A stretch of DNA of 64,000 nucleotides from Nocardia brasiliensis ATCC 700358 (GTDB taxonomy: Bacteria > Actinomycetota > Actinomycetes > Mycobacteriales > Mycobacteriaceae): positions 6,510,001-6,574,000 of the forward strand of contig NC_018681.1 of NCBI RefSeq assembly GCF_000250675.2, written 5' to 3'. Under the pieces are notes generated by a model. That model was not told the origin of the DNA, did no database searches, and saw only the letters and a program-made list of their open reading frames with translations. Position 1 is the stretch's first letter; each line of letters begins with the position of its first letter. Shown piece after piece: positions 17,549-25,239 of the stretch. Position numbers and translations under genes: made by a program.

Positions 17549-17615
17549 TTCACAGAACGTTCGCACGGTTCACAGGGGCTGTAGTCCCTGTGACCGTACG
17601 AGCGCCTTGTGAGTC
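17549..17615. repeat. imperfect palindrome related to the 64-bp palindrome at 30.7 kb
   Basis: The left half TTCACAGAACGTTCGCACGG and the reverse complement of the right half CTCACAAGGCGCTCGTACGG match at most positions, and inner CACGGTTCACAGG pairs with CCTGTGACCGTAC. The same outer and inner words occur in the perfect palindrome at 30675-30738, so the two are diverged copies. Confidence 0.6.
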
Positions 17616-17624
17616 CACGCCCTA

Positions 17625-18875
17625 TCACGCCGCAGCGGCGAGAGCCGCGGTGCGGTGGGCGCGGGTGGGGCCGTCGGAGGTGAGGGCTACCGGGGTGCCC
17701 AGCTGTCGTTCCAACCAGGGCACTACGTCGGCGGGGAGCTCGGTGAGCACTGGATCGGCGGTGGTCAGGAGGTCGGTCAACCGTTGCTGGTGGTCGAGGT
17801 CTTGCCAGTCGCCGGGCGGCAGTTCGGTGCGGATGCCGCGGTCGGTGCGGTATCCCGTTGCCGCATAACGGGTTCCCGGAGCGTCCAGGTGGGTCACGGC
17901 CAGGGCATCGATGCCCCCGCATACCGCGATGGCGTAGCGCAGCAGGATCGGGTCCAGGTGTCCGCGCCGGAACTCCCCCTGGTAGCGGCCGGTGGTGTTG
18001 TGCCGTTCCGGCAGGTCTAGCGCGGCATCCTCGGTGGGAAACGGACCCGCACCGTGTCTGGTCAGGTACGTGCGGGTGACCCCGAGTACGTCGCAGGTCG
18101 CGCCGATCTCGGCGAGCAGCGCGCGGGCGTTGCGGGGTTCTACGGTGGACCAGGTGGTGTGCGGGTGAAAGCCGCGCCATTCGTCGAGCAGCACCCCCTG
18201 GGCCCCTTCGAAGACGAGCCGGCCGCGGCGCGCGAACCCGGCCAGTTGCTCGCCGCCGACGATGCGGACGGCCGCGGCGAACTCCCGATACATCTCGACC
18301 AGATCATCGATCGGCTCGTACCGGTGTTCGCTGCTCGCGATCAACGCACCGTAGTGCGCGGCGAGACTCGCGAGCTTCTCCCGAAGCACCTTGGGGCGCA
18401 GGCAATCCGCTACGGTCGGCGCCGCGTACGCGAGCGCGTACGCCGCCGTCTCGCCGATACCCCGCCCGCAGGAACCGTGCCGCGAGGAACCCCTCGCGTC
18501 CTCGCGCGCACGGTTCGCGGCGATATGGATCGGTGTGGTGAGCCGGGCTCGCCCGTCGATGCGCAACAGCGACAACGGGTCTCGCACGCCCAGCACGGCG
18601 AGCTGTTCGGCCTCGCCGGCCAGCGCGATCGGTTCGACGAGCATGTGCCGGGACAGCAAGGTCGGCACACCGGAGAACGTGCCGGATCCGAACTGGGCGA
18701 AGGTGTGGTGCCGCCCTTCGGCGATCACGTTGTGCGCCGCCTGCGCTCCCCCGTTGAACCGCACCACGGCCGCCACGTCGAGCCCCGCCTCGGCCGAGCA
18801 CAACCAGTCGACCGTCGCGCCCTTCCCCGCGTCCCCGAACCCCAGGTCGACAACAACGATGTGTGACCGAAACAT
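17625..18875 (-). CDS. adenylosuccinate-synthetase-like paralogue with altered active site
   Basis: This 416-residue member of the PurA fold family has recognisable landmarks: GFGDAGKG at 13-20 (canonical GDEGKGK), NGGAQAAHNV at 41-50 (canonical GGNNAGH, catalytic His kept), GRGIG near 137-141, EGAQGVLLD at 223-231, NTTGR near 293-297 and VTHLD near 327-331. The Glu of GDEGKG is Ala and the Lys of the guanine-reading T-K-x-D motif is His, so substrate or nucleotide use probably differs from housekeeping PurA, as in phage PurZ enzymes. AGGAG precedes ATG 18875 by about 8 bases. The VWA gene lies 38 bases upstream, so both form one operon. The function is unknown. Confidence 0.8.
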   Translation of the reverse strand: MFRSHIVVVDLGFGDAGKGATVDWLCSAEAGLDVAAVVRFNGGAQAAHNVIAEGRHHTFAQFGSGTFSGVPTLLSRHMLVEPIALAGEAEQLAVLGVRDPLSLLRIDGRARLTTPIHIAANRAREDARGSSRHGSCGRGIGETAAYALAYAAPTVADCLRPKVLREKLASLAAHYGALIASSEHRYEPIDDLVEMYREFAAAVRIVGGEQLAGFARRGRLVFEGAQGVLLDEWRGFHPHTTWSTVEPRNARALLAEIGATCDVLGVTRTYLTRHGAGPFPTEDAALDLPERHNTTGRYQGEFRRGHLDPILLRYAIAVCGGIDALAVTHLDAPGTRYAATGYRTDRGIRTELPPGDWQDLDHQQRLTDLLTTADPVLTELPADVVPWLERQLGTPVALTSDGPTRAHRTAALAAAA

Positions 18876-18913
18876 GCTCGGCTCCTGTCTATTCCACGCC
18901 GGAGCGCCCGGCT

Positions 18914-19861
18914 TCAGCGACGTCCACTGGGCAGCGCCCGCATCCGCGGTCCGGTGGCCGCCAGCGCCTTGCCGACCGAGGCTGCCTCGGCCGCCGAGCC
19001 GACGTCCCGCAGATCCGCCAGACCGGCGTCCACGTCGACGCGGTTCTCCGCCACTCCGATGGTCAGCGCGATGAGTTCGCAGACCGCGGCGGGCTCGTCC
19101 AGCTTCATGAAGTGCTGGCCGAGCAGTCCGCGCCAGTGTTCGGCGATTTCCGGATCGTCGTAGTAGTTCGACTGATTCGGCAGGATGTAGTAGACGTGCC
19201 AGCGCTCGGCGAGCTCGCGGTAGATGGATTCCACCGAGATGTCGCGGCGCACGCTGTCGCCGATCACGCTGCGGATGTGCCGCGACGCCAGCTTCGGCTT
19301 GTTCAGCTCGTCGCCGATCAGGAACAGATAGCCCTTCTTGCCCCGCTTCTCCCAGGCGTCGGTCACGATGTGGGTGGCCATGAAATAGGCCGCCAGTTCG
19401 TAACTTTCGGACTTCTGTCCACCGCCGCCGCCTTCGAGCAGGATGGCGCGCAGTTGCTCGTCCATCCGGTTGTCCGACTCGAACTGCCCCACCTGCAACG
19501 GCACTCGGTCGGTGTCGGCATCGCCGATGGCGCCGAACAGGATCTGCGGATCGTCCGCGTAGCCCTTGCGCTGCAGCAGGCCGTGCAGCGTCCCGAGCTT
19601 CTGCTGCATGATCCGCGGCACCCGGCCCATCGAGCCGGTGACATCGAACAGCACCGCGATGGGCAGCGAGTTGTCGTGGTCGGCGGAGTCGCGGCATTCC
19701 CGCACCGTGACCCCGAGCGGGTCGAGGGTCGGGTGCGCCTGCCAGCTGTCGTAGGGCACGCCCTGCATCTCGGCGGTATATCCGAAGTCGTCGAGCCCCC
19801 GGCTGGCACGGAAGGTCTTGGCCGCCCGGTAGGCGGTGTCGTCCCAGTTTCCGTATCCCAT
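18914..19861 (-). CDS. VWA-domain protein paired with the PurA-like enzyme
   Basis: This 315-residue cytosolic protein has a von Willebrand factor A fold with a MIDAS motif DVTGSMG at 73-79 (D-x-T/S-G-S) and downstream acidic residues (GAIGDADTD, LIGDEL) likely completing the metal site. There is no signal peptide or membrane helix. VWA proteins of this cytosolic type often act as metal-dependent scaffolds or chaperones for partner enzymes; here the obvious partner is the PurA-like protein encoded 38 bases downstream. AGAGGAAG lies before the ATG and a good promoter with an overlapping inverted repeat lies just upstream. Its specific role is unknown. Confidence 0.8.
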   Translation of the reverse strand: MGYGNWDDTAYRAAKTFRASRGLDDFGYTAEMQGVPYDSWQAHPTLDPLGVTVRECRDSADHDNSLPIAVLFDVTGSMGRVPRIMQQKLGTLHGLLQRKGYADDPQILFGAIGDADTDRVPLQVGQFESDNRMDEQLRAILLEGGGGGQKSESYELAAYFMATHIVTDAWEKRGKKGYLFLIGDELNKPKLASRHIRSVIGDSVRRDISVESIYRELAERWHVYYILPNQSNYYDDPEIAEHWRGLLGQHFMKLDEPAAVCELIALTIGVAENRVDVDAGLADLRDVGSAAEAASVGKALAATGPRMRALPSGRR

Positions 19862-19883
19862 GTGATCACTTCCTCTCGTGAAC

Positions 19884-19920
19884 TAGTTTTAGTGTAGGCG
19901 ACCAAAACTATCTCGGTCAA
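19884..19920 (-). promoter_or_regulatory. promoter with operator-like inverted repeat for the VWA/PurA-like operon
   Basis: Read on the minus strand, TTGACC (19915-19920), an 18-base spacer and TACACT (19891-19896) form a near-consensus sigma-A promoter about 30 bases before the VWA ATG. TAGTTTT (19884-19890) and AAAACTA (19904-19910) form a perfect 7-bp inverted repeat flanking the -10 element, well placed for a repressor. Confidence 0.65.
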
Positions 19921-19960
19921 GCGATCCCCATGAATCCCGTTGCCTGGCAAGATCGGCGGG

Positions 19961-20347
19961 GTGGAGCTCGAACCGCGCAATCCGACCGACGGCGTCTACG
20001 CCGCGACCGACGACTACGTGCACGCGATGGAGGTGCGGGGCGCCGAACGCCTGCTGTTCATCTCGGGCACGATGGGCTTGGACCCCGAGGGGAAACCCGG
20101 CGCGACCCTCGCCGAGCAACTCGACCTGATCTGGTCGAATCTGCGTGCCATCCTCGCCTCGGCGGGCATGACCGTCGACAACATCGTCCGGCTCACCAGC
20201 TACCTGCGCGACCCGGCCTACGCCGACGCGAACGCCGCGGCCCGGGTCGCGGCGCTGGGCGGCCGCACGGTGCCGACCACCGCGATCGTGGTGCAGACGC
20301 TGGTCAGCGAGTGGCTCGTCGAGATCGAGGTCGTCGCCGCGGGCTGA
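19961..20347 (+). CDS. RidA/YjgF/YER057c/UK114 family protein
   Basis: About 128 residues in a single RidA fold. Conserved features include LLFISGTMGLDPEGK, the Asn-Leu-containing helix (IWSNLRAILASAGMTVDNIVRLTSYL) and VPTTAIVVQTLVSEWLVEIEVVA; the usual catalytic Arg of the R-x-x-x-P motif is replaced around GGRTVPTTA, where an Arg precedes T-V-P. Canonical members hydrolyse reactive enamines/imines formed by PLP enzymes. GTG 19961 begins the fold; an upstream TTG at 19940 is possible. It is divergent from the VWA gene and shares the regulatory region. Confidence 0.75.
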   Translation: MELEPRNPTDGVYAATDDYVHAMEVRGAERLLFISGTMGLDPEGKPGATLAEQLDLIWSNLRAILASAGMTVDNIVRLTSYLRDPAYADANAAARVAALGGRTVPTTAIVVQTLVSEWLVEIEVVAAG

Positions 20348-20448
20348 GCGGCGGCCGGACACTCGCGGAATTCCGCCGGGCGGGAATCCGCGGCACCCGG
20401 GACGAGGTTGAATCCACTCGACACCATCACATTTCGAGGGGATCCGAC

Positions 20449-21477
20449 ATGTCTTCGTCCGTGGCCGTTTTCGGCGCCTACGGCCACACCGGCCGCTTCC
20501 TCGTCGCCGAACTGGTGCGGCGCGGCTGGACGCCGATCCTGTCCGGTCGCGACGAAGTTCGGCTGCGCGAACTCGCCGGCGCACACGCAGGGCTCGAGGT
20601 TCGGCCCGCGACCATCGACGACCCCGCGGCGCTCGATCGCGCCCTCGCGGGCACGGTGGCCGTGATCAACGCGGCCGGACCGTTCGGCGACACGGTCCCG
20701 GCGGTGGTCGAGGCCGCCCTGCGCGCGGGCGTGCACTATGTCGACGTGGCCGCCGAGGTCGAGGTGGTCGCCAAAACCGTTGCGACCTACCAGGATCGCG
20801 CCACCGCGGCGAATATCGTGGTCGCGCCCGCGATTGCTTTCTACGGCGGGCTCGGCGATCTCCTCGCCAGTGCCGCCATGGCCGACCTGCCCGCGGCCGA
20901 CGAGATCGAACTCGCCTTCGCCCTCGACAGCTGGGTGCCCACGAAAGGCACCAGGGCGGCCGGGGTCGCCTCACGCGGGCGCCGCAACGGACAGCGACTC
21001 GTCTACCGCGACGGGGCATTCGGCCTCCGCGACGACGCGGCCCCCGTGTCGGAGCGGGCCTTTCCCGCGCCGTTCGGAAAGCAAACCGTCGTCGGCGATT
21101 TCACCACCGCCGACAGCGTCACTATCCCGTATCACCTGAAAACAGCTGCCCTGCACACCTATATGACCGCCGCTCCCCTGCGCGATCTCGCCTCCCCCGA
21201 TCGCACACCGCCCCAACCCGCCGACGAATCCGGCCGATCCGCTCAGCAGTTCCTGGTCGAGGTCGTGGTCCGATCCGGTTCGCTGCGCCGCCACGCGGTC
21301 GCCGCCGGGCGCGATATCTACGCGGTCACGGCACCGATCGCGGTAGAAGCGTTGTCGCACATCACTTCCGGCGGACGCTCCGGTGTGCGCACCGCAGGCC
21401 AGCTCGGTGACTCCGGCGCGATCCTGCGCGCCCTGCTACCCGCCCACCTGGACCGTCTGGAATTCGACGCCGACTGA
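20449..21477 (+). CDS. saccharopine dehydrogenase-like NAD(P)-binding protein
   Basis: This 342-residue protein has a Rossmann motif at the N-terminus (VAVFGAYGHTGRFLVAEL, G-x-x-G-x-x-G) followed by AVINAAGPFGDTVPAVVEAA and GVHYVDVAAE, the pattern of saccharopine dehydrogenase-like reductases and trans-acting enoyl reductases. GAGGGG lies 8 bases before the ATG. No membrane segments are seen. The substrate is unknown; it is not the lysine-pathway enzyme on present evidence. Confidence 0.75.
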   Translation: MSSSVAVFGAYGHTGRFLVAELVRRGWTPILSGRDEVRLRELAGAHAGLEVRPATIDDPAALDRALAGTVAVINAAGPFGDTVPAVVEAALRAGVHYVDVAAEVEVVAKTVATYQDRATAANIVVAPAIAFYGGLGDLLASAAMADLPAADEIELAFALDSWVPTKGTRAAGVASRGRRNGQRLVYRDGAFGLRDDAAPVSERAFPAPFGKQTVVGDFTTADSVTIPYHLKTAALHTYMTAAPLRDLASPDRTPPQPADESGRSAQQFLVEVVVRSGSLRRHAVAAGRDIYAVTAPIAVEALSHITSGGRSGVRTAGQLGDSGAILRALLPAHLDRLEFDAD

Positions 21478-21526
21478 CCCGGCGGTGGCGCGAAAGTCAG
21501 CGGCCGGCCGCGGTTAGTATCCCGGC

Positions 21527-22006
21527 ATGGACGAGATCGCCACGAAACCGACCGTGCTCGCCGTCGAGGCCGCGCTGCGCGCCGCCGGGATCACCCCGCA
21601 GATCCGGGTACTGCCGGAGACCGCCCCGACCGCGGTCGCCGCCGCCGAGCAGCTCGGCTGCCCGGTCGCGGCCATCGCGAACAGCCTGATCTTCGACGCG
21701 GCGGGGGCGCCGCTGCTGGTCCTCACCAGTGGCGCGCACCGGGTCGACACCGGCAAGGTGGCCGCCCACCTCGGTCTCGCGAAACTCACCCGCGCCACCG
21801 CCGAATTCGTCCGCGCCCACACCGGCCAGGCCATCGGCGGTGTCGCGCCCCTCGGCCATCCGGCCCCGATCCGGACGTTGATCGACGAGACCTTGGCGGC
21901 CCACGACGAGATCTGGGCCGCGGCGGGACACCCGCACACCGTGTTCTGCACGACCTTCCCGGAATTGCTCGAAGCCACTGGCGCAGAGGCGATCTCGGTG
22001 AACTGA
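21527..22006 (+). CDS. YbaK/EbsC-family aminoacyl-tRNA deacylase-like protein
   Basis: This 159-residue single-domain protein follows the YbaK/ProX pattern: AAEQLGCPVAAIANSLIF, PLLVLTSGAHRVDTGKVAAHLG, then GQAIGGVAPLGHPAPIRTLID with the conserved G-G-x-x-P-x-G-H, and AAGHPHTVFCTTFPEL. Such proteins hydrolyse mischarged aminoacyl-tRNAs in trans. It converges with the HxlR regulator gene, whose stop is 5 bases away. Confidence 0.85.
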   Translation: MDEIATKPTVLAVEAALRAAGITPQIRVLPETAPTAVAAAEQLGCPVAAIANSLIFDAAGAPLLVLTSGAHRVDTGKVAAHLGLAKLTRATAEFVRAHTGQAIGGVAPLGHPAPIRTLIDETLAAHDEIWAAAGHPHTVFCTTFPELLEATGAEAISVN

Positions 22007-22011
22007 GGACG

Positions 22012-22506
22012 TCACGGCGACATGTGATCGCCGATGAGCATCGTCCCCGGCCCGCGGTGCGCGCCGGGGCCGTGCGCGAATCGGACGTTGTCCGCGGTCA
22101 ATTCCGCGCCGCATTCCCGGCACACCACCACGCCCGCGGTCACCTTGCCGCAGTCCTCGTGCACGACCAGCGCGGGCGGACCTTCCGGACCGGCCAGCCA
22201 GGCGTCCCCCCATGCCACGAGCATGGTCAGCGCCGGGTACAGCTCGCGCCCCTTGGGTGTGAGCACGTACTCGTGCCGGACCGGATTCGACTGATACTCA
22301 ACGGCTTCCACGATGCCGTGCGCTTGCAGCGTGGCCAGGCGGGCGGCGAGCACATTGGACGCGATGCCGAGGTCGCGCCGGAGGTCCTCGAATCGGGACA
22401 ACCCGACGAACAGGTCGCGCAACACCAGCGGCGTCCACCGCTCGCCGATCACGTCGAGGGTGCGCGCGATCGAGCACACCATGTCGGAGAGATCAGCTTT
22501 GGGCAC
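22012..22506 (-). CDS. HxlR-family transcriptional regulator with C-terminal Cys cluster
   Basis: This 164-residue protein has an HxlR-type winged-helix domain at residues about 8-100 (CSIARTLDVIGERWTPLVLRD, FEDLRRDLGIASNVLAARL, LTPKGRELYPAL). The C-terminal extension has HEDCGKVTAGVVVCRECGAEL, with Cys spaced C-x9-C-x2-C, suggesting a small zinc or redox knuckle. It is divergent from a SnoaL-like gene, with a near-palindrome between them that probably serves as its operator. Confidence 0.85.
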   Translation of the reverse strand: MPKADLSDMVCSIARTLDVIGERWTPLVLRDLFVGLSRFEDLRRDLGIASNVLAARLATLQAHGIVEAVEYQSNPVRHEYVLTPKGRELYPALTMLVAWGDAWLAGPEGPPALVVHEDCGKVTAGVVVCRECGAELTADNVRFAHGPGAHRGPGTMLIGDHMSP

Positions 22507-22520
22507 CCCGTCAGTCTAGT

Positions 22521-22540
22521 CCATTGCTTTTTGCAAGTGA
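22521..22540. promoter_or_regulatory. candidate HxlR operator
   Basis: On the minus strand CACTTGC-AAAAA-GCAATGG is a near-palindrome centred between the divergent hxlR-like and SnoaL-like genes. Its position 15-20 bases upstream of the regulator start fits autoregulation plus control of the neighbour. Confidence 0.5.
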
Positions 22541-22559
22541 CTGGGTTTAGGTTGGCGGC

Positions 22560-23009
22560 ATGGACACAGCGCAAGATCAGGCAGCCGCGACAGACGTCGT
22601 GGCCGCGTTCCGCACGGCGACCACCACCGCCGATTTCGACACCCTGATGGACCTGCTCACCGAGGACGCGGCGTTGACCTCGCCGCTGTCCGGACGCATG
22701 GTCTTCCGCGGCAAAGACGACCTGCGCGTGCTGCTTACCGCGGCGTACGGCGGCCTCTCCGGATTGCGCTGGACCGACGAGATCGGCGACGGGAATCGAC
22801 GGGTGCTGCTCGCGGAAGCGTCCGTCGGCCCGTTCCGGCTCACCGAGGCGTTGGTGCTCGACCTCGCCGACGACGGCCGCATTCGCGGCCTCAGCCCGCA
22901 CCTGCGCCCCTGGCTCACCCTCACCGCCGTCGCCGTTCGGCTCGCGCCCGGCCTGTTCAAGCATCCCGGCGTGCTGCGTCGTGCGATGCGCGGAGCCGCG
23001 ACGCCGTAG
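22560..23009 (+). CDS. SnoaL/NTF2-like fold protein
   Basis: This 149-residue protein has an NTF2-like beginning (DVVAAFRTATTTADFDTLMDLLTEDAALTS, FRGKDDLRVLL) as in SnoaL-like and small polyketide-cyclase-fold proteins, plus a more variable C-terminal helix (KHPGVLRRAMRG). No catalytic assignment is possible. It is divergently transcribed from the HxlR regulator and 9 bases upstream of the YjbR-like gene on the same strand, so it is probably in an operon with it. Confidence 0.65.
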   Translation: MDTAQDQAAATDVVAAFRTATTTADFDTLMDLLTEDAALTSPLSGRMVFRGKDDLRVLLTAAYGGLSGLRWTDEIGDGNRRVLLAEASVGPFRLTEALVLDLADDGRIRGLSPHLRPWLTLTAVAVRLAPGLFKHPGVLRRAMRGAATP

Positions 23010-23018
23010 ACTCCGGCT

Positions 23019-23372
23019 ATGGACCCGTTGCCACGGATCCGCGCGATCTGTCTGGACCTACCGGAGTGCAGCGAACGGCTGAGCCACGGCTGCCCCACCT
23101 TCTTCGTGCGCACCAAGAAGTCGTTCGTGAAATACATCCCCAGCGGGTACGACGAACCCGGCCCGACCATCTGGTGCCCCGCACCCGAGGGCGTGCAAGG
23201 CGAGCTGGTGGACGCCGAGCCCACCCGATTCTTCGTGCCGCCATACGTCGGCCACAGCGGCTGGATCGGCGTCCGCCTCGACATCGACCCCGACTGGAAC
23301 GAATTCACGGAGATCATCCGCGACGCCTACCGCAGGGTCGCCCCGAAAAAGCTGGTGGCGGAACTCGATTGA
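23019..23372 (+). CDS. MmcQ/YjbR-family protein
   Basis: This 117-residue protein matches the MmcQ/YjbR layout: CLDLPECSERLSHGCPTFFVRTKKSFVKY near the start, FFVPPYVGHSGWIGVRLD in the middle and a C-terminal helix IIRDAYRRVAPKKL. Family members have a CyaY-like DNA-binding fold and are associated with stress or DNA damage; the precise function is unknown. It follows the SnoaL-like gene closely. Confidence 0.8.
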   Translation: MDPLPRIRAICLDLPECSERLSHGCPTFFVRTKKSFVKYIPSGYDEPGPTIWCPAPEGVQGELVDAEPTRFFVPPYVGHSGWIGVRLDIDPDWNEFTEIIRDAYRRVAPKKLVAELD

Positions 23373-23733
23373 CGCCGATCGCCCCAGCGATGCCCACATT
23401 CGTACCGTGTCGTGAGAGGGGCGACGTCAACCCATTGGCGGACCGCCCTGGTCGAGCACTACGCCGAGCCGCGGCAGCACGCCACGTTTCCAGCTGCGTT
23501 CGACCGCGTTGCGCACCATGCGCTGCCGACGATCTCCGACGTCGAATCCCGTCTGCCTCAGTAATAGCCGGGTGCCGCACCCCCTGGGGTCGCAACGTCC
23601 GGCCGACTATCCAGCCGGCGGGATACGCCGCCTGCGAATACACACCCAGTTGTAGGTCAACTGCTCGTACGGGCTGGCCACCAGCACCTCGCTCAGGCCA
23701 GCGGCAGCAAAGGAGAACACGCACAATGACACT
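23373..23733. other. intergenic region with probable gene remnants
   Basis: 361 bases. Besides a 50-codon open frame (listed separately), a minus-strand frame around 23607-23700 encodes a protein-like end (EVLVASPYEQLTYNWVCIRR) that has no start of its own. These look like decayed fragments; no repeat or RNA is visible. Confidence 0.35.
23412..23564 (+). pseudogene. possible gene fragment (50 codons)
   Basis: From GTG 23412 to TAA 23562-23564 an open frame encodes a protein-like segment (WRTALVEHYAEPRQHATF and on to SDVESRLPQ). It has no ribosome binding site and no recognisable domain, so it may be the tail of a lost gene or chance. I cannot name it. Confidence 0.2.
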
Positions 23734-24099
23734 GTGCGCGAGCAAGATCCGACACCAGACGAACAGCGATTCTTCGACGCCCTGAGAGCACAAGTGCCCG
23801 AGATCGACGATTGGTACCACGAGGACAAAGACGGCACGCTCTGGGTGATCGCTTCGCTGGACTTCGGCGACAATACCGGCCATATCTACGACACTCTGCG
23901 CGTCGACTACGACGGAATCTCCCTCCGAGGCGGCTGGAGTCCGGCGTCCCTCAACTGGGACGACGGCGTCCGAGCGAACAAAGCAGGCATCGACACTGCA
24001 CCACCGGACGGCCTACGCCGCGACAACATCGCCCCCCTCAGAGCAGCACACGCGGCAGCGGAATGGTTCCTCGCGCATCGAGAAAGGCGGCGCCGGTAG
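23734..24099 (+). CDS. hypothetical protein (121 aa)
   Basis: This acidic, soluble 121-residue protein starts at GTG 23734 and has AAGGAGA about 18 bases upstream. It contains FFDALRAQVPEIDDWYHED, WVIASLDFGDNTGHIYDTLRVDYDG and LRAAHAAAEWFLAHRERRR. Its small size, abundance of Trp and acidic residues and isolation recall immunity-type or stand-alone regulatory proteins, but I do not recognise the family. Codon use is less GC3-biased than that of the backbone genes. Confidence 0.6.
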   Translation: MREQDPTPDEQRFFDALRAQVPEIDDWYHEDKDGTLWVIASLDFGDNTGHIYDTLRVDYDGISLRGGWSPASLNWDDGVRANKAGIDTAPPDGLRRDNIAPLRAAHAAAEWFLAHRERRRR

Positions 24100-24210
24100 C
24101 CGGTTATGCCGGTGGGTCAACACTTTCCGAACCGGCCCACCAGCGGCTGCGCAACCGGGCTGCCGCTCGGTATATCGGCAACCGCCGACGGTGATGGAGC
24201 TGCTCCAGGA

Positions 24211-24999
24211 TCAGCGGCCGGTTCCCGGGTTCATCGACGGGGAAGGCCACTCGATCTGAACACGGTTCGCCGGGTTCTGATCGGCGTTCAGCCGATGCCA
24301 GGCCGAGAGTTCGAGCTCGGTCGGATACCGGTGCCGCATCCGTAGATATCCGTCGTCCGGCTCCGAGTTCTCGATCTTCCAGTTCGCGCTCGCCAGGTCT
24401 GGGAACTCCCGGATCAGCCGCCGATAGGTTTCGCTGACCGCGTCGAAACCGTTCCCGTCGACCAACTTCAGCGCGATGTCGCCGACCCCCGTGGTACCCA
24501 TCGAGATCACGTCGTCCAGCCCGAGCCAAGAACATGAAAGGGCTGACCACTTATAGGTCCACCTCATCTCGTGCTGGGGAAACGCTCGACTCAGAGCAAC
24601 CCATCGGACCACCAGCGCCGAGGCCGTGCCGAGCCCCTTGGTCCCTGCCGTGAAGGAGCTGCGCTCGCCACTGCGGCGAAATTCGATATCTGACCGCGAC
24701 CGTCGGTATTCCTGTGTGGCCGCGACCCTTTCGCGAAACATTTCGAGCACCGCCGTGGCCTGCTCGGCCGACGCCTCTTCGGCCAGCACGACGATCGTCC
24801 GGAAATTCTCATCGACCTCGCTCGATATCCGATGGACTCCCGCCATCCCGCCGAGCGCGCCCTCGATCTCTCTCGATACCGGGTCCTCGTAGGGATGGCT
24901 TCGCAGATACAACCCGATCGCCGTGACGAGCACAACGATCACGGCGGCAACGACAGAGGCCCGCCACCGCGCACGGAATCGGCTCGGCTGGGGACGCAC
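24211..24999 (-). CDS. hypothetical single-span membrane protein (262 aa)
   Basis: A short basic N-terminus is followed by one membrane helix (SVVAAVIVVLVTAIGLYL, about 15-32) and an outer domain of about 230 residues with no motif I recognise. The segment SREIEGALGGMAGVHRISSEVDENF is reminiscent of small actinobacterial lipoprotein-like families, but there is no lipobox. GTG 24999 is the longest sensible start; the ribosome site is weak. Function unknown. Confidence 0.55.
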   Translation of the reverse strand: MRPQPSRFRARWRASVVAAVIVVLVTAIGLYLRSHPYEDPVSREIEGALGGMAGVHRISSEVDENFRTIVVLAEEASAEQATAVLEMFRERVAATQEYRRSRSDIEFRRSGERSSFTAGTKGLGTASALVVRWVALSRAFPQHEMRWTYKWSALSCSWLGLDDVISMGTTGVGDIALKLVDGNGFDAVSETYRRLIREFPDLASANWKIENSEPDDGYLRMRHRYPTELELSAWHRLNADQNPANRVQIEWPSPSMNPGTGR

Positions 25000-25201
25000 C
25001 GCTGGGCATTGGATAAAGATAGCGGAACCTGGTGGACTGCAAAGGATCCCAGTTATAGGGGCAGGTCAGCTTGGCAACGCGGCCGCGACCTGGCGTGGTT
25101 GCATTGAGAGACAGACGATTCAGTCTGACGGAAAGGCGGAATCGCCTTCGCCACCTCGGAACCGGGCGTAGGCGTTCTGGATTGACGAGAGCTTGTAACT
25201 G

Positions 25202-25222
25202 TAACTACTGTGGTTGCAGTTA
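25202..25222. promoter_or_regulatory. candidate operator upstream of the Rrf2-like regulator
   Basis: TAACTAC-N7-GCAGTTA is an inverted repeat with one mismatch, ending 5 bases before the AAGGAGG ribosome site. It is in the right place for autoregulation. Confidence 0.45.
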
Positions 25223-25239
25223 TTGGTAAGGAGGGTGTG

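Larger units (their letters stand above)
17200..17624. other. intergenic repeat-bearing region
   Basis: 425 bases without a gene. It contains a strong hairpin (17301-17348), then a block sharing a 17-base string (CCTATCTGTCGCTTGGT at 17379) and a near-identical 19-base string (ACCCGGCTGTGGGCGCACG) with the element at 30.4-31.0 kb, and finally an imperfect palindrome related to the 64-bp palindrome there. It appears to be a diverged member of a dispersed non-coding repeat family. Confidence 0.55.
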
